Assembly (NCBI GenBank): GCA_023461275.1
Contig: JAEYMI010000013.1
Location: 62,001 to 126,000, forward strand
Direction of reading: 5' to 3'
Length of the DNA: 64,000 bases
Origin: Actinomycetes bacterium
GTDB lineage: Bacteria; Actinomycetota; Actinomycetes; Mycobacteriales; Mycobacteriaceae
How positions within the stretch are numbered: the first letter of the stretch is position 1; each line of letters opens with the position of its first letter. The position numbers were made by a program, and so were the translations under genes. Positions 32,415-41,016 of the stretch are shown in pieces. The notes under the pieces are model-generated. The model worked only from the letters and a program-made list of their open reading frames with translations, did not search any database and was not told the DNA's origin.

Positions 32415-33683
32415 TCAGGCCTGCTGACCGATCCGGTACCGCACGAACGACGGGATCGCGATGGCCGCGATGATGGTGAACACCACCGTCAGGATGCCGC
32501 CGCCGGCGGTGGTGGCGGCCACGCCGATGGAGACCGCGGCCATGCCGTGCACGACGTCGGCGATCCGTGGCCCGCCGGCGACCACGACAATGAACACGCC
32601 TTGGAGTCGGCCGCGGACGTCGTCGGTGGCCGCGGCGAGCAGGATCGATTGCCGGAAAGCGGCCGACGCCATGTCGGCGGCGCCGCCGATCATCAACAGC
32701 ACCAACGCGACCGGCAGCATCGGCAGTGGTGAACCGTCGGCGAATCCGACGGCGATGCCGGTGCCGGTGATCGCCAAGCCCCAGATAATGATGCACACGA
32801 TCACCGCGAGACCCTGGCGCTTGACGCGCGCCACCCACCCGGAGAACACGCCGCCGATCACCGCGCCGACCGAGATCGCGGTGAACAGCAGCCCGAACGC
32901 CCAGCCGCCGCTGATCTCGCCGCCGAAGTTCTCGTGGGCCATCTGCGGGAACAGTGCGCGCGGCATACCGAAGATCATCGCGATGAGGTCGACGAGGAAC
33001 GACGCCATCAGAATCTTGTGCGCCATAAGGTATTTGAGGCCGTCGATGACCGATCGGAGGCCGGCCACCGTGGGTGCGTCGTCGCTTTCGGGTCGCAACG
33101 ACGGCAGCCGCGCCACCGCCCACAGCGTCGGGATGAGGAAGAGGGTGTCGAGCAGGTACAGCAACGAATACCCGACGACGGGGATCAACGCGGCACCCAC
33201 CAGCGGTCCGGCGATGGCACCGGCCTGCATGACGGTCATGTTCAGCGAAAGTGCCGCGGGCAGATCACGATCCGGCAGCAGACGCGGAAGCACAGCGGTG
33301 CGGGTCGGCTGGTTCACCGCGAAGAAGGCTTGCTGAATCGCGAACAGCGACAAGATGATCCACACATTGTTCAGCCCGGATGCCGACTGTGCCCAGAACA
33401 GCGCCGAGCAGCCGATCAAGCCGACGGTGGTGATGACGAGCAGGATTCGACGATCCAGCACGTCGGCGAGCGCGCCGCCCCACAGACCGAAGACCACCAA
33501 CGGCACGAGGCCGAAGATTCCGGTCAGTCCGACGTAGGCCGAGCTGCCGGTGATCGCGTAGATCTGCGCGGGAACCGCGGCAACGGTGAGCTGCGCGCCG
33601 ATGACCGTGACAATATTCGCGATCCACAGGCGGCGGAAGTCGTTGTTGCGGAGCGGAGTGGTGTCCGCGAGGAGCCGTGCCAC
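32415..33683 (-). CDS. MFS transporter (EntS-like exporter group)
   Basis: A 422-residue transporter with about twelve helices. MFS features include the loop 2-3 motif (GGALADVLDRRILLVIT) and NQPTRTAVLPRLLP between the halves. The overall pattern resembles EntS-like drug or siderophore exporters and their many actinobacterial relatives. The start is GTG. A siderophore role is not supported by any neighbour. The gene is separated from the dioxygenase by 172 bases and from pdxH by about 107. Confidence 0.85.
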   Translation of the reverse strand: MARLLADTTPLRNNDFRRLWIANIVTVIGAQLTVAAVPAQIYAITGSSAYVGLTGIFGLVPLVVFGLWGGALADVLDRRILLVITTVGLIGCSALFWAQSASGLNNVWIILSLFAIQQAFFAVNQPTRTAVLPRLLPDRDLPAALSLNMTVMQAGAIAGPLVGAALIPVVGYSLLYLLDTLFLIPTLWAVARLPSLRPESDDAPTVAGLRSVIDGLKYLMAHKILMASFLVDLIAMIFGMPRALFPQMAHENFGGEISGGWAFGLLFTAISVGAVIGGVFSGWVARVKRQGLAVIVCIIIWGLAITGTGIAVGFADGSPLPMLPVALVLLMIGGAADMASAAFRQSILLAAATDDVRGRLQGVFIVVVAGGPRIADVVHGMAAVSIGVAATTAGGGILTVVFTIIAAIAIPSFVRYRIGQQA

Positions 33684-33790
33684 CGGAGAATCTTAGCCGA
33701 ACAAATCAGGCCGGTGGTTGTGGGCCGGTCGCTATGGGCCTGGTCGCTGTAGGGCCGATCCCCGACGACGTCACGCGGACGGCGTGCGGG

Positions 33791-34516
33791 TCAGGGCTGC
33801 AGGCGCTGCGTCTGCCACACGCCGTCGATCATGGTCAGCCGCACCCGATTGTGCAGCCGGTTGGCGCGACCCTGCCAGAATTCGACGAACACCGGTTCGA
33901 TGCGATACCCGCCCCACGTCGGCGGAACGGGCACCGGCTCGTCGCCGTCGAAGCCGCCGAACTGCTCGGCGACCGCAGCCGCTTTGGCCTCCAGATCGCT
34001 GCGCGAGTCGATGGCTCGCGACTGTTCGGAGGCATACCCCGACAACTGCGAGCCGCGGGGCCGATTACGCCAATATGCTTCGGTCTCTTCCGGACTCACC
34101 TTGGTGACCGGGCCACGGAAGTGCACCTGACGTTCCAGCGCAATCCACGGGAACGTCACCGCGGCCACCGGGTGGGCGGCCAGGTCGTGCCCTTTGTCGG
34201 AGTCGTAGCCGGTGAAGAAGACAATCCCGTTGGCGTCGGCGCCCTTGCACAGCACGGTGCGGGTGGCAGGCAGCCCGTTGGCGTCGACCGTGCCGACGAC
34301 CATGGCGTTGGGTTCTGGGATCTTCGCGGTGATCGCTTCGCGCAGCCACACCGTGAACAGGTCGAGCCAGGGCGGGTCACCCCGCAGCCACGACGGGTCT
34401 AGATTCTCGCGGACACCGTCGGCGCCGGCCGCCCGGTCCCCTACCCCGACATTGGGTGGAATGCCGCCGCCATAGCCGACCCGCATGTTGGGCAGGTCGA
34501 TCGGTTCTGTGTCCAT
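33791..34516 (-). CDS. pdxH: Pyridoxamine/pyridoxine 5'-phosphate oxidase
   Basis: A 241-residue FMN enzyme that makes pyridoxal 5'-phosphate, the cofactor used by the window's aminotransferases GabT and SerC. Characteristic blocks are NAMVVGTVDANGLPATRTVL, GIVFFTGYDSDKGHDLAAHP, SRPRGSQ-like NRPRGSQLSGYASEQS, and the C-terminal FVEFWQGRANRLHNRVRL. It is divergent from citA. Between them lies a seven-base dyad (GTGCCGA/TCGGCAC at 34586-34617) of uncertain meaning. Confidence 0.95.
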   Translation of the reverse strand: MDTEPIDLPNMRVGYGGGIPPNVGVGDRAAGADGVRENLDPSWLRGDPPWLDLFTVWLREAITAKIPEPNAMVVGTVDANGLPATRTVLCKGADANGIVFFTGYDSDKGHDLAAHPVAAVTFPWIALERQVHFRGPVTKVSPEETEAYWRNRPRGSQLSGYASEQSRAIDSRSDLEAKAAAVAEQFGGFDGDEPVPVPPTWGGYRIEPVFVEFWQGRANRLHNRVRLTMIDGVWQTQRLQP

Positions 34517-34679
34517 CGTTTGCTGACGTTACTCCCCGATGTGCCGTGTCGGGTGGTGCTCTAGAGTCCTGTAGTGGTTCCTGCAGTGCCGACAATTGTT
34601 CCCAGCCCGATCGGCACGGCAGCCCGACACCACAGCAGCCCGATCAACGCAGTGACATCCTTGACGTGAGGTGATGGCC

Positions 34680-35807
34680 ATGGCGAGCCGCATTCCCGAC
34701 GATTTCGTCCCCGGACTCGAGGGCGTGGTCGCATTCACCACCGAGATCGCCGAACCCGACAAAGACGGCGGCAACCTGCGCTACCGCGGCGTCGACATCG
34801 AGGACCTGGTGGAGAACAACGTGACCTTCGCCGATGTGTGGGCGTTGCTCGTCGACGGCCGCTTCGGCAACGGACTCCCGCCTGCCGAGCCGTTCCCGCT
34901 GCCCATCCACACCGGCGACGTGCGCGTCGACGTGCAGGCTGCGCTGGCGATGCTGGCGCCGATCTGGGGCTATCGGCCACTGCTCGACATCGACGACGCC
35001 ACCGCCCGCGACAACCTGGCGCGTGCATCGGTGATGGCATTGTCCTATGTCGCGCAATCCGCCCGCGGCATCCACCAGCCTGCGGTACCGCAACACATCA
35101 TCGACGAATGCCCCAGCGTCACAGCACGATTCATGACCCGCTGGAAGGGTGAACCGGACCCCAAGCACATCGCCGCCATCGACGCCTATTGGGTCAGCGC
35201 CGCCGAGCACGGTCTGAATGCTTCGACGTTCACCGCGCGGGTGATCGCTTCGACGGGGGCCGATGTCGCGGCGGCGCTGTCGGGGGCGATCGGAGCGATG
35301 TCGGGTCCGCTGCATGGCGGCGCGCCGGCACGGGTACTGCCGATGATCGAGGAGGTGGAGCAGACCGGTGACGCGCGGGCGCTGGTGCGCGGCATCCTCG
35401 ATCGCAAGGAGAAACTGATGGGCTTCGGGCATCGGGTGTACCGCGCCGAGGACCCGCGGGCGCGGGTATTGCGGCGCACCGCAATGGAATTGGGCGTGCC
35501 GCGCTACGAGGTGGCCGCGGCGCTGGAGCAGGCCGCGCTCACCGAACTACGCGAACGACGACCCGACCGCGCCATCGAGACCAACGTCGAGTTCTGGGCG
35601 GCGGTGATTCTCGACTTCGCCGAGGTGCCACCGCACATGATGCCCGCGATGTTCACCTGCGGCCGTACCGCCGGCTGGTGCGCGCACATCCTCGAGCAGA
35701 AACGGCTGGGCAAGCTGGTCCGTCCCGCAGCGATCTACACCGGGCCCAGCCCCCGTCGCCCGGAGGACGTCGAAGGCTGGAATGACGTTGTGCCGGTTGG
35801 GTTGTGA
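34680..35807 (+). CDS. citA: Citrate synthase (CitA type)
   Basis: A 375-residue citrate synthase that condenses oxaloacetate and acetyl-CoA. N-terminal FVPGLEGVVAFTTEIAEPDK and RYRGVDIEDLV are typical of actinobacterial CitA. The active-site histidines are in GPLHGGAP and GFGHRVYRAEDPR, with an Asp near the C-terminus (ILDFAEVP). ATG 34680 was chosen because GAGGTG lies at suitable spacing; GTG 34671 and ATG 34674 are alternatives. It marks the left edge of the conserved citA-serC-sepH neighbourhood. Confidence 0.93.
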   Translation: MASRIPDDFVPGLEGVVAFTTEIAEPDKDGGNLRYRGVDIEDLVENNVTFADVWALLVDGRFGNGLPPAEPFPLPIHTGDVRVDVQAALAMLAPIWGYRPLLDIDDATARDNLARASVMALSYVAQSARGIHQPAVPQHIIDECPSVTARFMTRWKGEPDPKHIAAIDAYWVSAAEHGLNASTFTARVIASTGADVAAALSGAIGAMSGPLHGGAPARVLPMIEEVEQTGDARALVRGILDRKEKLMGFGHRVYRAEDPRARVLRRTAMELGVPRYEVAAALEQAALTELRERRPDRAIETNVEFWAAVILDFAEVPPHMMPAMFTCGRTAGWCAHILEQKRLGKLVRPAAIYTGPSPRRPEDVEGWNDVVPVGL

Positions 35808-35811
35808 CCGC

Positions 35812-35892
35812 CGCTGATTTCGTAGCACCCCCGAGCCCGACCGCTGATTGAGTAGCACCCCCGAGCGAAGCGAGAGGGAGCGTATCGAAATC
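35812..35892 (+). repeat. R4 intergenic palindrome, copy 3 (nested double start)
   Basis: GCTGATTTCGTAGCACCCCC and GCTGATTGAGTAGCACCCCC follow each other, then CGAGCGAAGCGAG and GTATCGAAATCA. It lies directly after citA and may mark the left edge of the accessory block. Confidence 0.65.
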
Positions 35893-35899
35893 ACCGCCC

Positions 35900-36319
35900 C
35901 TACCCCGCCGGCAGCATCTCCAGGTCGGCCGAATTGCCCGCAGCTACAAGCAGATCGTGAATTCCGGTGCGCCACCGCGTCGCCCAGTTCACATCGAGCA
36001 GATTCAGCAGACGAAACTGCTCGGCCCAGGCCTCGCGTCGGGCCCCCACATCGACGAGCGGATGGGTCCGTTGCGCCACCGCTGTCGTGACGAATTCCGC
36101 GTACTGATAAAGGAATTCGTCGACGTCGGACGTGGTCGCGTCCGAAAGCACCTGTCCGCGTTCAGCGATCGTGAGGTGCAGGGCCTTGTCGTCGGACTGC
36201 CAGACGTAGGGCGTCGCGTCGTCGCGTGGCGAACGTGCGGGCAGGTCCCCGGGTTGTGCGCCCACCGCCTCGGCGATCTCGTCGAGGCGGTGGGCAATCG
36301 GGCCGTCGATGACAGACAT
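35900..36319 (-). CDS. Putative immunity protein for the adjacent TNT-type toxin
   Basis: A 139-residue acidic cytosolic protein without a signal peptide. No domain was recognised with certainty. Visible features are VIDGPIAHRLDEIAEAVG, YVWQSDDKALHLTIAERG and a C-terminal RTGIHDLLVAAGN. It follows the toxin gene by 22 bp on the same strand. The known partner of TNT in mycobacteria is a small immunity factor encoded just downstream, so the immunity role rests on position and size. ATG 36319 was chosen over an upstream start inside the gap. Confidence 0.6.
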   Translation of the reverse strand: MSVIDGPIAHRLDEIAEAVGAQPGDLPARSPRDDATPYVWQSDDKALHLTIAERGQVLSDATTSDVDEFLYQYAEFVTTAVAQRTHPLVDVGARREAWAEQFRLLNLLDVNWATRWRTGIHDLLVAAGNSADLEMLPAG

Positions 36320-36341
36320 GACTTCAGCCTGCCACACGTTG

Positions 36342-37061
36342 TCAGGAGGCCGGCAGCACGCGGGTCAGGTACCCGGCGGTCAGCAGCCACTGCACGTTGA
36401 TCGGCGTCGGGGCGCCGGTGATGAGCGTCGGATCGAGCTGGACCTGCTGGCCGCCGCCGCGCTGACCGAACCACGGCGCGATTCCGCCCTGGTAGACCTT
36501 GAACGGCTTGGCGACCTTGTACAGGTGATAGTTGCAGGAATCGGCCGGGGTGCTGATCAGGTTGGTCGGTGGGATGGACCGCTGACCATAGGCGGCACCT
36601 GCGGGCGCGAGGTATGAGCCGTATTCGCTGCCGTAGCGGTCGAGTTGGGCGCCGGCCTTGAGCTCGACGATGCTCTTGATCGCCTTGCCGTCCTTGTCGG
36701 TGACGTAGCCATCGGCCGGCGGGTAGATCCAGCCACCTGCGCCGCCGGAAGCCGTTGCGTCCCAGTACTTTGCGAGGAATGCCTCGGTGCTGAGCGAACC
36801 GGTTCGGCTGTAGCCGACGACCTGCCGGCCGACGGGTCCCTGGTTGGCGAGCTGGTTGGGGCCCAGGCGCCGATCACCGGACTTGAAGTCCGCGGAGCAG
36901 CCGTGCGGCAGGAGGCTTCCGAAGTCGATGCTGGAGCTGCCGAGATCGGGGGCAGCGGAGGCGACGCCGACAGACAGCGTCGCACCGGCCACGAGGGAGA
37001 TTGCGACGGCAATGATGCTGCGCCACACACGACTCTGAGCGATACGCGATCGGGAATTCAC
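36342..37061 (-). CDS. Secreted single-domain TNT-type NAD(P)+ glycohydrolase toxin
   Basis: A 239-residue protein with a Sec signal peptide (residues about 14-37, IIAVAISLVAGATLSVGVASAA). The C-terminal 130 residues match the TNT (tuberculosis necrotizing toxin) domain: GWIYPPADGYV, LDRYGSEYGSYLAPAGA (Arg142), RSIPP (Arg161) and APWFGQRGGGQQ (Gln200). In CpnT the homologous domain hydrolyses NAD+. Two cysteines (55 and 176) may form a disulphide. Unlike CpnT there is no N-terminal channel domain. The gene is divergent from a T7SS operon and followed by a putative immunity gene. Confidence 0.85.
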   Translation of the reverse strand: MNSRSRIAQSRVWRSIIAVAISLVAGATLSVGVASAAPDLGSSSIDFGSLLPHGCSADFKSGDRRLGPNQLANQGPVGRQVVGYSRTGSLSTEAFLAKYWDATASGGAGGWIYPPADGYVTDKDGKAIKSIVELKAGAQLDRYGSEYGSYLAPAGAAYGQRSIPPTNLISTPADSCNYHLYKVAKPFKVYQGGIAPWFGQRGGGQQVQLDPTLITGAPTPINVQWLLTAGYLTRVLPAS

Positions 37062-37463
37062 CGAGACAGACCTTTCATCACATGGTCAAAGCATTGGCAT
37101 TCCCCGACAGAACGGAGCAAACACTAGCACGGGGTCGGACTAAGTCAACACAAGTAGAATTGGCTTAAATCTGTTCTAGCGATAGCTAATTCGGAGTTTC
37201 GACGCGGCGCCGGCCGAGCGATTGCGGCGAGTTGGGCTGCTACCTCCGTCGTTCTGGTCGCTATATACGACCACAACGACGGAGCTGACCGGCGGGCCCC
37301 TGTCGAGCGTCGGAAATCCCGCTCCATACCCACTTCCCCGACAGACGGCGCCCCATTGACGACGTCTTCGGAAGCGGAGGGAACCGATCGGCCAGTCGTT
37401 GCGTCGAAGAAAATGTCTGATTCCATGTGAGTCGGGCAGTCGGACAAAACGGGAGGAAACGAC
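37062..37463. other. 402-bp divergent spacer, AT-richer, with R2-a
   Basis: This holds the promoters of the TNT toxin (leftward) and the T7SS operon (rightward). The part 37115-37195 is clearly AT-richer than its surroundings. The hairpin repeat R2-a lies in the middle. A strong ribosome-binding site GGGAGGAAAC precedes the operon's first GTG. No credible coding sequence was seen. Confidence 0.6.
37244..37284 (+). repeat. R2-a palindromic repeat
   Basis: A two-stage hairpin with outer arms CTCCGTCGT/ACGACGGAG and inner arms TGGTCG/CGACCA around CTATATA. The right flank GAGCTGACCGGCGGGCCCCT matches the flank of R2-b, which fixes the same orientation. R2-a and R2-b bracket the T7SS operon. Confidence 0.8.
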
Positions 37464-37784
37464 GTGAGCGATGTCATCGTCGACAAGGCTGCGGTGGACA
37501 AACTGGCTGCGGACACCGAGAGCAAGGCCAGGACTATCGACGGTGCACCACGGCCGGACGTGACCGCGCTGGTCGCCGCGGCGATGCCGGATTCACCGCT
37601 GGTCACCGCGTCCGCCACTGCGACCGAGTCGTTGCGAAAGGCGACCACCGCGGTGTCCGGGCAGTGGGAGACGATGGCGTCGGTGGTGCGGGCGGTGCGG
37701 GCCGGGACCACCGAGGTGGACGTGGCGAATGCCGCCAAGCTACGCGCCATGGGCGCTCTCCCGACCGGAGTGCCCCACCGATGA
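37464..37784 (+). CDS. Small T7SS-associated protein, EspC-like
   Basis: A 106-residue helical protein with the pattern of EspC-type T7SS secreted partners: VDKAAVDKLAADTESKA at the N-terminus and a SGQWETMASVVRA segment where WXG-like helical hairpins turn. There is no signal peptide. GTG 37464 has an excellent ribosome-binding site. Its stop overlaps the start of the 799-residue gene (ATGA), so the two products are probably made together and may be co-secreted. No T7SS core gene (EccC, EccD, MycP) lies in the window. Confidence 0.7.
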   Translation: MSDVIVDKAAVDKLAADTESKARTIDGAPRPDVTALVAAAMPDSPLVTASATATESLRKATTAVSGQWETMASVVRAVRAGTTEVDVANAAKLRAMGALPTGVPHR

Positions 37785-40180
37785 CACCCACCAAAGCGAC
37801 CTTGGATCGGTGGAAGCCTGAGCAGCTCAAGGTCGCCGGCATCGGCACGCTGGCCACCACAATCATCACCGAGTCCGACGCAGCGGATCGGCTCTACGAC
37901 CTTCCGAAGAAGGAGTGGTCGGGAGAAGCACGCACGGCAGCGACCGAACGAGCCGGTCAAGAATCCGCGTGGGCGAAACGCGTCGCGGCCAAGGTCTCCG
38001 CGCTCGACAAGGCGCTCAGCAAGGCCGGCGCCGCGATCGGGCCGACGCTCACCGCCGTCGACAACGCCCTGCACCTCGCGTCGTCGAAGCACTTCACGCT
38101 GGTCAGTGAGCACGATCCGAGCTGGAAGATGCACTACAACCCACCCGCGGACGACGACTCGACGCCGGAGGAGATCGCGCAGAAGGAGCACGAGTGGGCG
38201 TCGTATGTGAAGGCCAGGGCCGACGCCGCGCACGCCATGTGCCAGACCCACGCCGCGAAGATCACCGCCGCGGTGACCGCGCTGGGGTCGCTGACGCCTG
38301 CGGTGCTCGGGCTGAGTGCTCAGGATGGTCGACGCGACGCCGACATGAGCAAGGACGGGTGGACGCCGGCGGAGTTGCGGCAGATCGGCGAGGATCTCAA
38401 GGCCGCCGGACTGACCGATGAGCAGATCAAGACGCTGCTGGACGGCGGGACCGTCACGGATATGCCCGTCGGCGCGCAGGAGTACCTGCACCAGTTCTTC
38501 GGCAACCTCGACGAGAACGGCGTGCTCGCGCTGAAAGACAAGTTCGACGCCATGGGCACGCCGGAGGGCAAGGCGTGGTCGGAGTCGTTGGGTAAGGGAT
38601 TTCTCGCGCTGTCGAATGAGAAGGTCGGCTTCTCCGATGGCGAAAACAACATGGTGGCAGGCGGATTCGGGAGCCTGCCGGCGTGGGCTCAGCAGTGGGC
38701 GACGGCGCGCGACTCGCAGACCAATCCGCTCCCGTTTCGCAACACCATGCGCATGGCGGCGCTGCTGAACAACTCAGCGGAGATGCCGCCAGGCGAGCGG
38801 TTCGGATCCGAATTGATTCGGAAGACCGCCGACCTTGCCGCCCGAAGCGACCCCAAAGCTGGGGTCGCCGTGCCCGAGTTCGGTTTTGGCGGGATGACGC
38901 CGGAAGAGAGCCGGTCCCACTATGAGGGCACGATGGAGCAGCTGCTCGGTGTTGGTGCCCGCAATCACGAGGCATCGACGGCGATCCTCACGGGACACTT
39001 CGCCGACGGCGGAGCGCTGCCCGATGGTTACGACCGCGACCACACCCTGAGCATGCTGGGACGTCACGAATGGCGCGACAATGGCACGGGCATAGGTCAT
39101 TTGGTCGAATGGATCGGCGAAGACGGTAACAGCAGCGACCCCACAAAGTCCGCGTTGGCCGACCGCGCGTTCTCAGGAATGTTCGACTACGCGACGACGA
39201 CGAAGAACATCCACGGCGACAACAATTTTGCCAACCTGATGAACATCAACCACGACCGCGACTCGGTGGGACAGATCAACCCGGAGTTCGCGGATGCCTT
39301 ACGGAAAGCGGCGCATCCGTATTTGAACTATTTGGCGAGCCCGGATGCCCACAACGACATTACCGGGCACAAGGGTCTGGATCTCGCAGATCACGACTCG
39401 ACTAACGACTTCCGGGCACGAGGCATCCGACTGTTTGCGCTGATCGCCAGCGACGACGCACCTCCCGGATGCAGCCTCGACAATCCCGACGGCGGGCCCA
39501 ACACCGCGACCAAACTTGCGGCCGATGTTCTCGAGCAGACGAACAAGAACGCGCAGTTTGCTGCAACTCATAGGGGTTTTGCCGAGACGCTGGGACAAAC
39601 AAGCGGCGCGCTCCGCGAGCTTGGCCGCGGAGGCATCTACGGCGCCCAGTTCGATCACGAAGTCGACACCAAAGAAGCTGTCGACGCCGCCAATTCAGCC
39701 GCTAACAACACACAGAAGACCATGGAGTCAGCAAGCGCAATAGTGAGCATGTTGCCTGGTGGCGGGATAGTGTCCGGCGGCATCGATGCAGTCAAGCCTT
39801 GGATGAACGGCCCTACTTCCGCTGGCGACGTTCCTTTCAATGTCCCCTCCGGCAGCGACGTTTTCAGCTCAGTGGATGCGGCCAGGCAATCGCTTGGTTC
39901 GGCCTACTCCTTTTTGCAGGGCAGCCACCCGGCCACCGAGCATCCCGAGTGGTATGAACACGGCCAACTGAAGCCGATCGAGCAATTGCTGCGCGAGTCA
40001 AAAGGTAACGCCAGTGAGTTGAATCAGGCGATCACGGAACATCTCGAACGCGTCAATCAGGACAGACCGCTCACATTCTACGAACAGGGGCGAGACGACG
40101 GGGAAAAGAATGACGACTCGCGGTATGACCCCACTACACAAGACGCCTACGAAAACTGGATAAGGGACGGATTAAGATAA
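37781..40180 (+). CDS. Large T7SS substrate-like protein
   Basis: A 799-residue protein, mostly helical. The first 200 residues are WXG100-like (LDRWKPEQLKVAG, EWSGEARTAATERAG, long Ala/Lys helices) and resemble the start of large mycobacterial proteins annotated as TPR-repeat-region proteins. The middle has TPAELRQIGEDLKAAGLTDE and AQEYLHQFFGNLDENGVLAL. The C-terminal half contains a GGGIVSGG turn and ends in a charged YENWIRDGLR. No catalytic motif was recognised. The frame stays open upstream, but ATG 37781 is fixed by overlap with the EspC-like gene. It could be a secreted effector or surface protein. Confidence 0.75.
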   Translation: MTPTKATLDRWKPEQLKVAGIGTLATTIITESDAADRLYDLPKKEWSGEARTAATERAGQESAWAKRVAAKVSALDKALSKAGAAIGPTLTAVDNALHLASSKHFTLVSEHDPSWKMHYNPPADDDSTPEEIAQKEHEWASYVKARADAAHAMCQTHAAKITAAVTALGSLTPAVLGLSAQDGRRDADMSKDGWTPAELRQIGEDLKAAGLTDEQIKTLLDGGTVTDMPVGAQEYLHQFFGNLDENGVLALKDKFDAMGTPEGKAWSESLGKGFLALSNEKVGFSDGENNMVAGGFGSLPAWAQQWATARDSQTNPLPFRNTMRMAALLNNSAEMPPGERFGSELIRKTADLAARSDPKAGVAVPEFGFGGMTPEESRSHYEGTMEQLLGVGARNHEASTAILTGHFADGGALPDGYDRDHTLSMLGRHEWRDNGTGIGHLVEWIGEDGNSSDPTKSALADRAFSGMFDYATTTKNIHGDNNFANLMNINHDRDSVGQINPEFADALRKAAHPYLNYLASPDAHNDITGHKGLDLADHDSTNDFRARGIRLFALIASDDAPPGCSLDNPDGGPNTATKLAADVLEQTNKNAQFAATHRGFAETLGQTSGALRELGRGGIYGAQFDHEVDTKEAVDAANSAANNTQKTMESASAIVSMLPGGGIVSGGIDAVKPWMNGPTSAGDVPFNVPSGSDVFSSVDAARQSLGSAYSFLQGSHPATEHPEWYEHGQLKPIEQLLRESKGNASELNQAITEHLERVNQDRPLTFYEQGRDDGEKNDDSRYDPTTQDAYENWIRDGLR

Positions 40181-41016
40181 TGAAACGTCTTGCCGCCCTA
40201 GCTATCGCGGGCCTGATTGCATCAGCGTGCACATCCGCCCCCACGAATCAGCCGACGTACAGTTCGCCAAAACAGACCTTCGTTCCCCCAACGTCGCCAG
40301 CTCCTGTGGACTACGAATTCCCCACCAAATACGCCGGCGACTTCACCGTCGTCTGGTCCGCCGAGCCCGGCATCGACTTGTTTTCCCGTCCTGCAGAAGT
40401 CATGCGCGCCACCTTCGAAGCCCACTCGATCACTCGGGTGCCGTCGGTCATCAACTATCCCGGGGCCATCGCAGCTACGGCTGAAGCCAACACCCGTAAG
40501 CCGGGACTACAGATCGGATATCAAGAGCGGGTGGATACGAGTGTCTCACCAACGTCGGGGACGAATTACTTCCACGTGCTCCGAATGGAATCCACCGCTA
40601 ACGCCATCTCAGCCACCGTATGCGATTTCAGATCCGGCTTGGTCTATCACCCCAAATCGAGCGCCTACAGCATCATCGCCGGCTTTCTCGCCAGTTTCCA
40701 CGCGACGCTGCCCGCTGGGAGCGTCGACCGTCGAGCACATGCACCCGTCCACGGCACGCCCGCAGGAAAAGGGGACCGCGCGCCCCGCTACGACGCATTC
40801 GCACCCTGGCAAGTGACCTACGACTACACCACGCCCCCAGTAGGCACGCTCCCCGAAGACGAGAACTTCTGCTACCAGAAAGCGACCGACATCGCCCACA
40901 CCATTCCCGCATACGCCAACCAAACATTCGGCGCCCACGACGACCCGGAACCCCGCGGCTTGACCCCTGCCGACTTCCCCAAGCAACCCCAGTTCCCTGG
41001 TTGGCCCGCGCCATGA
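40180..41016 (+). CDS. Putative lipoprotein, first of a tandem pair
   Basis: A 278-residue protein with signal MKRLAALAIAGLIASAC and a probable lipidated Cys17. A Pro/Thr-rich linker follows, then a domain with FPTKYAGDFTVVWSAEPGID, RVPSVINYPGAIAAT and APVHGTPAGKGDRAPRYD. Two further cysteines may form a disulphide. The ATG shares one base with the previous stop (TAATG). The next gene encodes a close copy. No known domain was recognised. It is probably an envelope partner of the large T7SS-like protein. Confidence 0.75.
   Translation: MKRLAALAIAGLIASACTSAPTNQPTYSSPKQTFVPPTSPAPVDYEFPTKYAGDFTVVWSAEPGIDLFSRPAEVMRATFEAHSITRVPSVINYPGAIAATAEANTRKPGLQIGYQERVDTSVSPTSGTNYFHVLRMESTANAISATVCDFRSGLVYHPKSSAYSIIAGFLASFHATLPAGSVDRRAHAPVHGTPAGKGDRAPRYDAFAPWQVTYDYTTPPVGTLPEDENFCYQKATDIAHTIPAYANQTFGAHDDPEPRGLTPADFPKQPQFPGWPAP

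Noticed and set aside
32415..33683. Siderophore exporter role for the MFS protein
   Set aside because: The EntS-like group is broad, and no siderophore biosynthesis or iron-regulatory gene is in the neighbourhood.
37145..38491. Long minus-strand open frame across the T7SS operon
   Set aside because: It opposes four well-coupled genes with clear ribosome-binding sites and has the Arg/Gly-rich composition of an antisense frame in high-GC DNA. Many similar long shadow frames (for example 8.0-9.1 kb, 5.6-6.7 kb, 24.6-25.6 kb minus) were rejected for the same reason.
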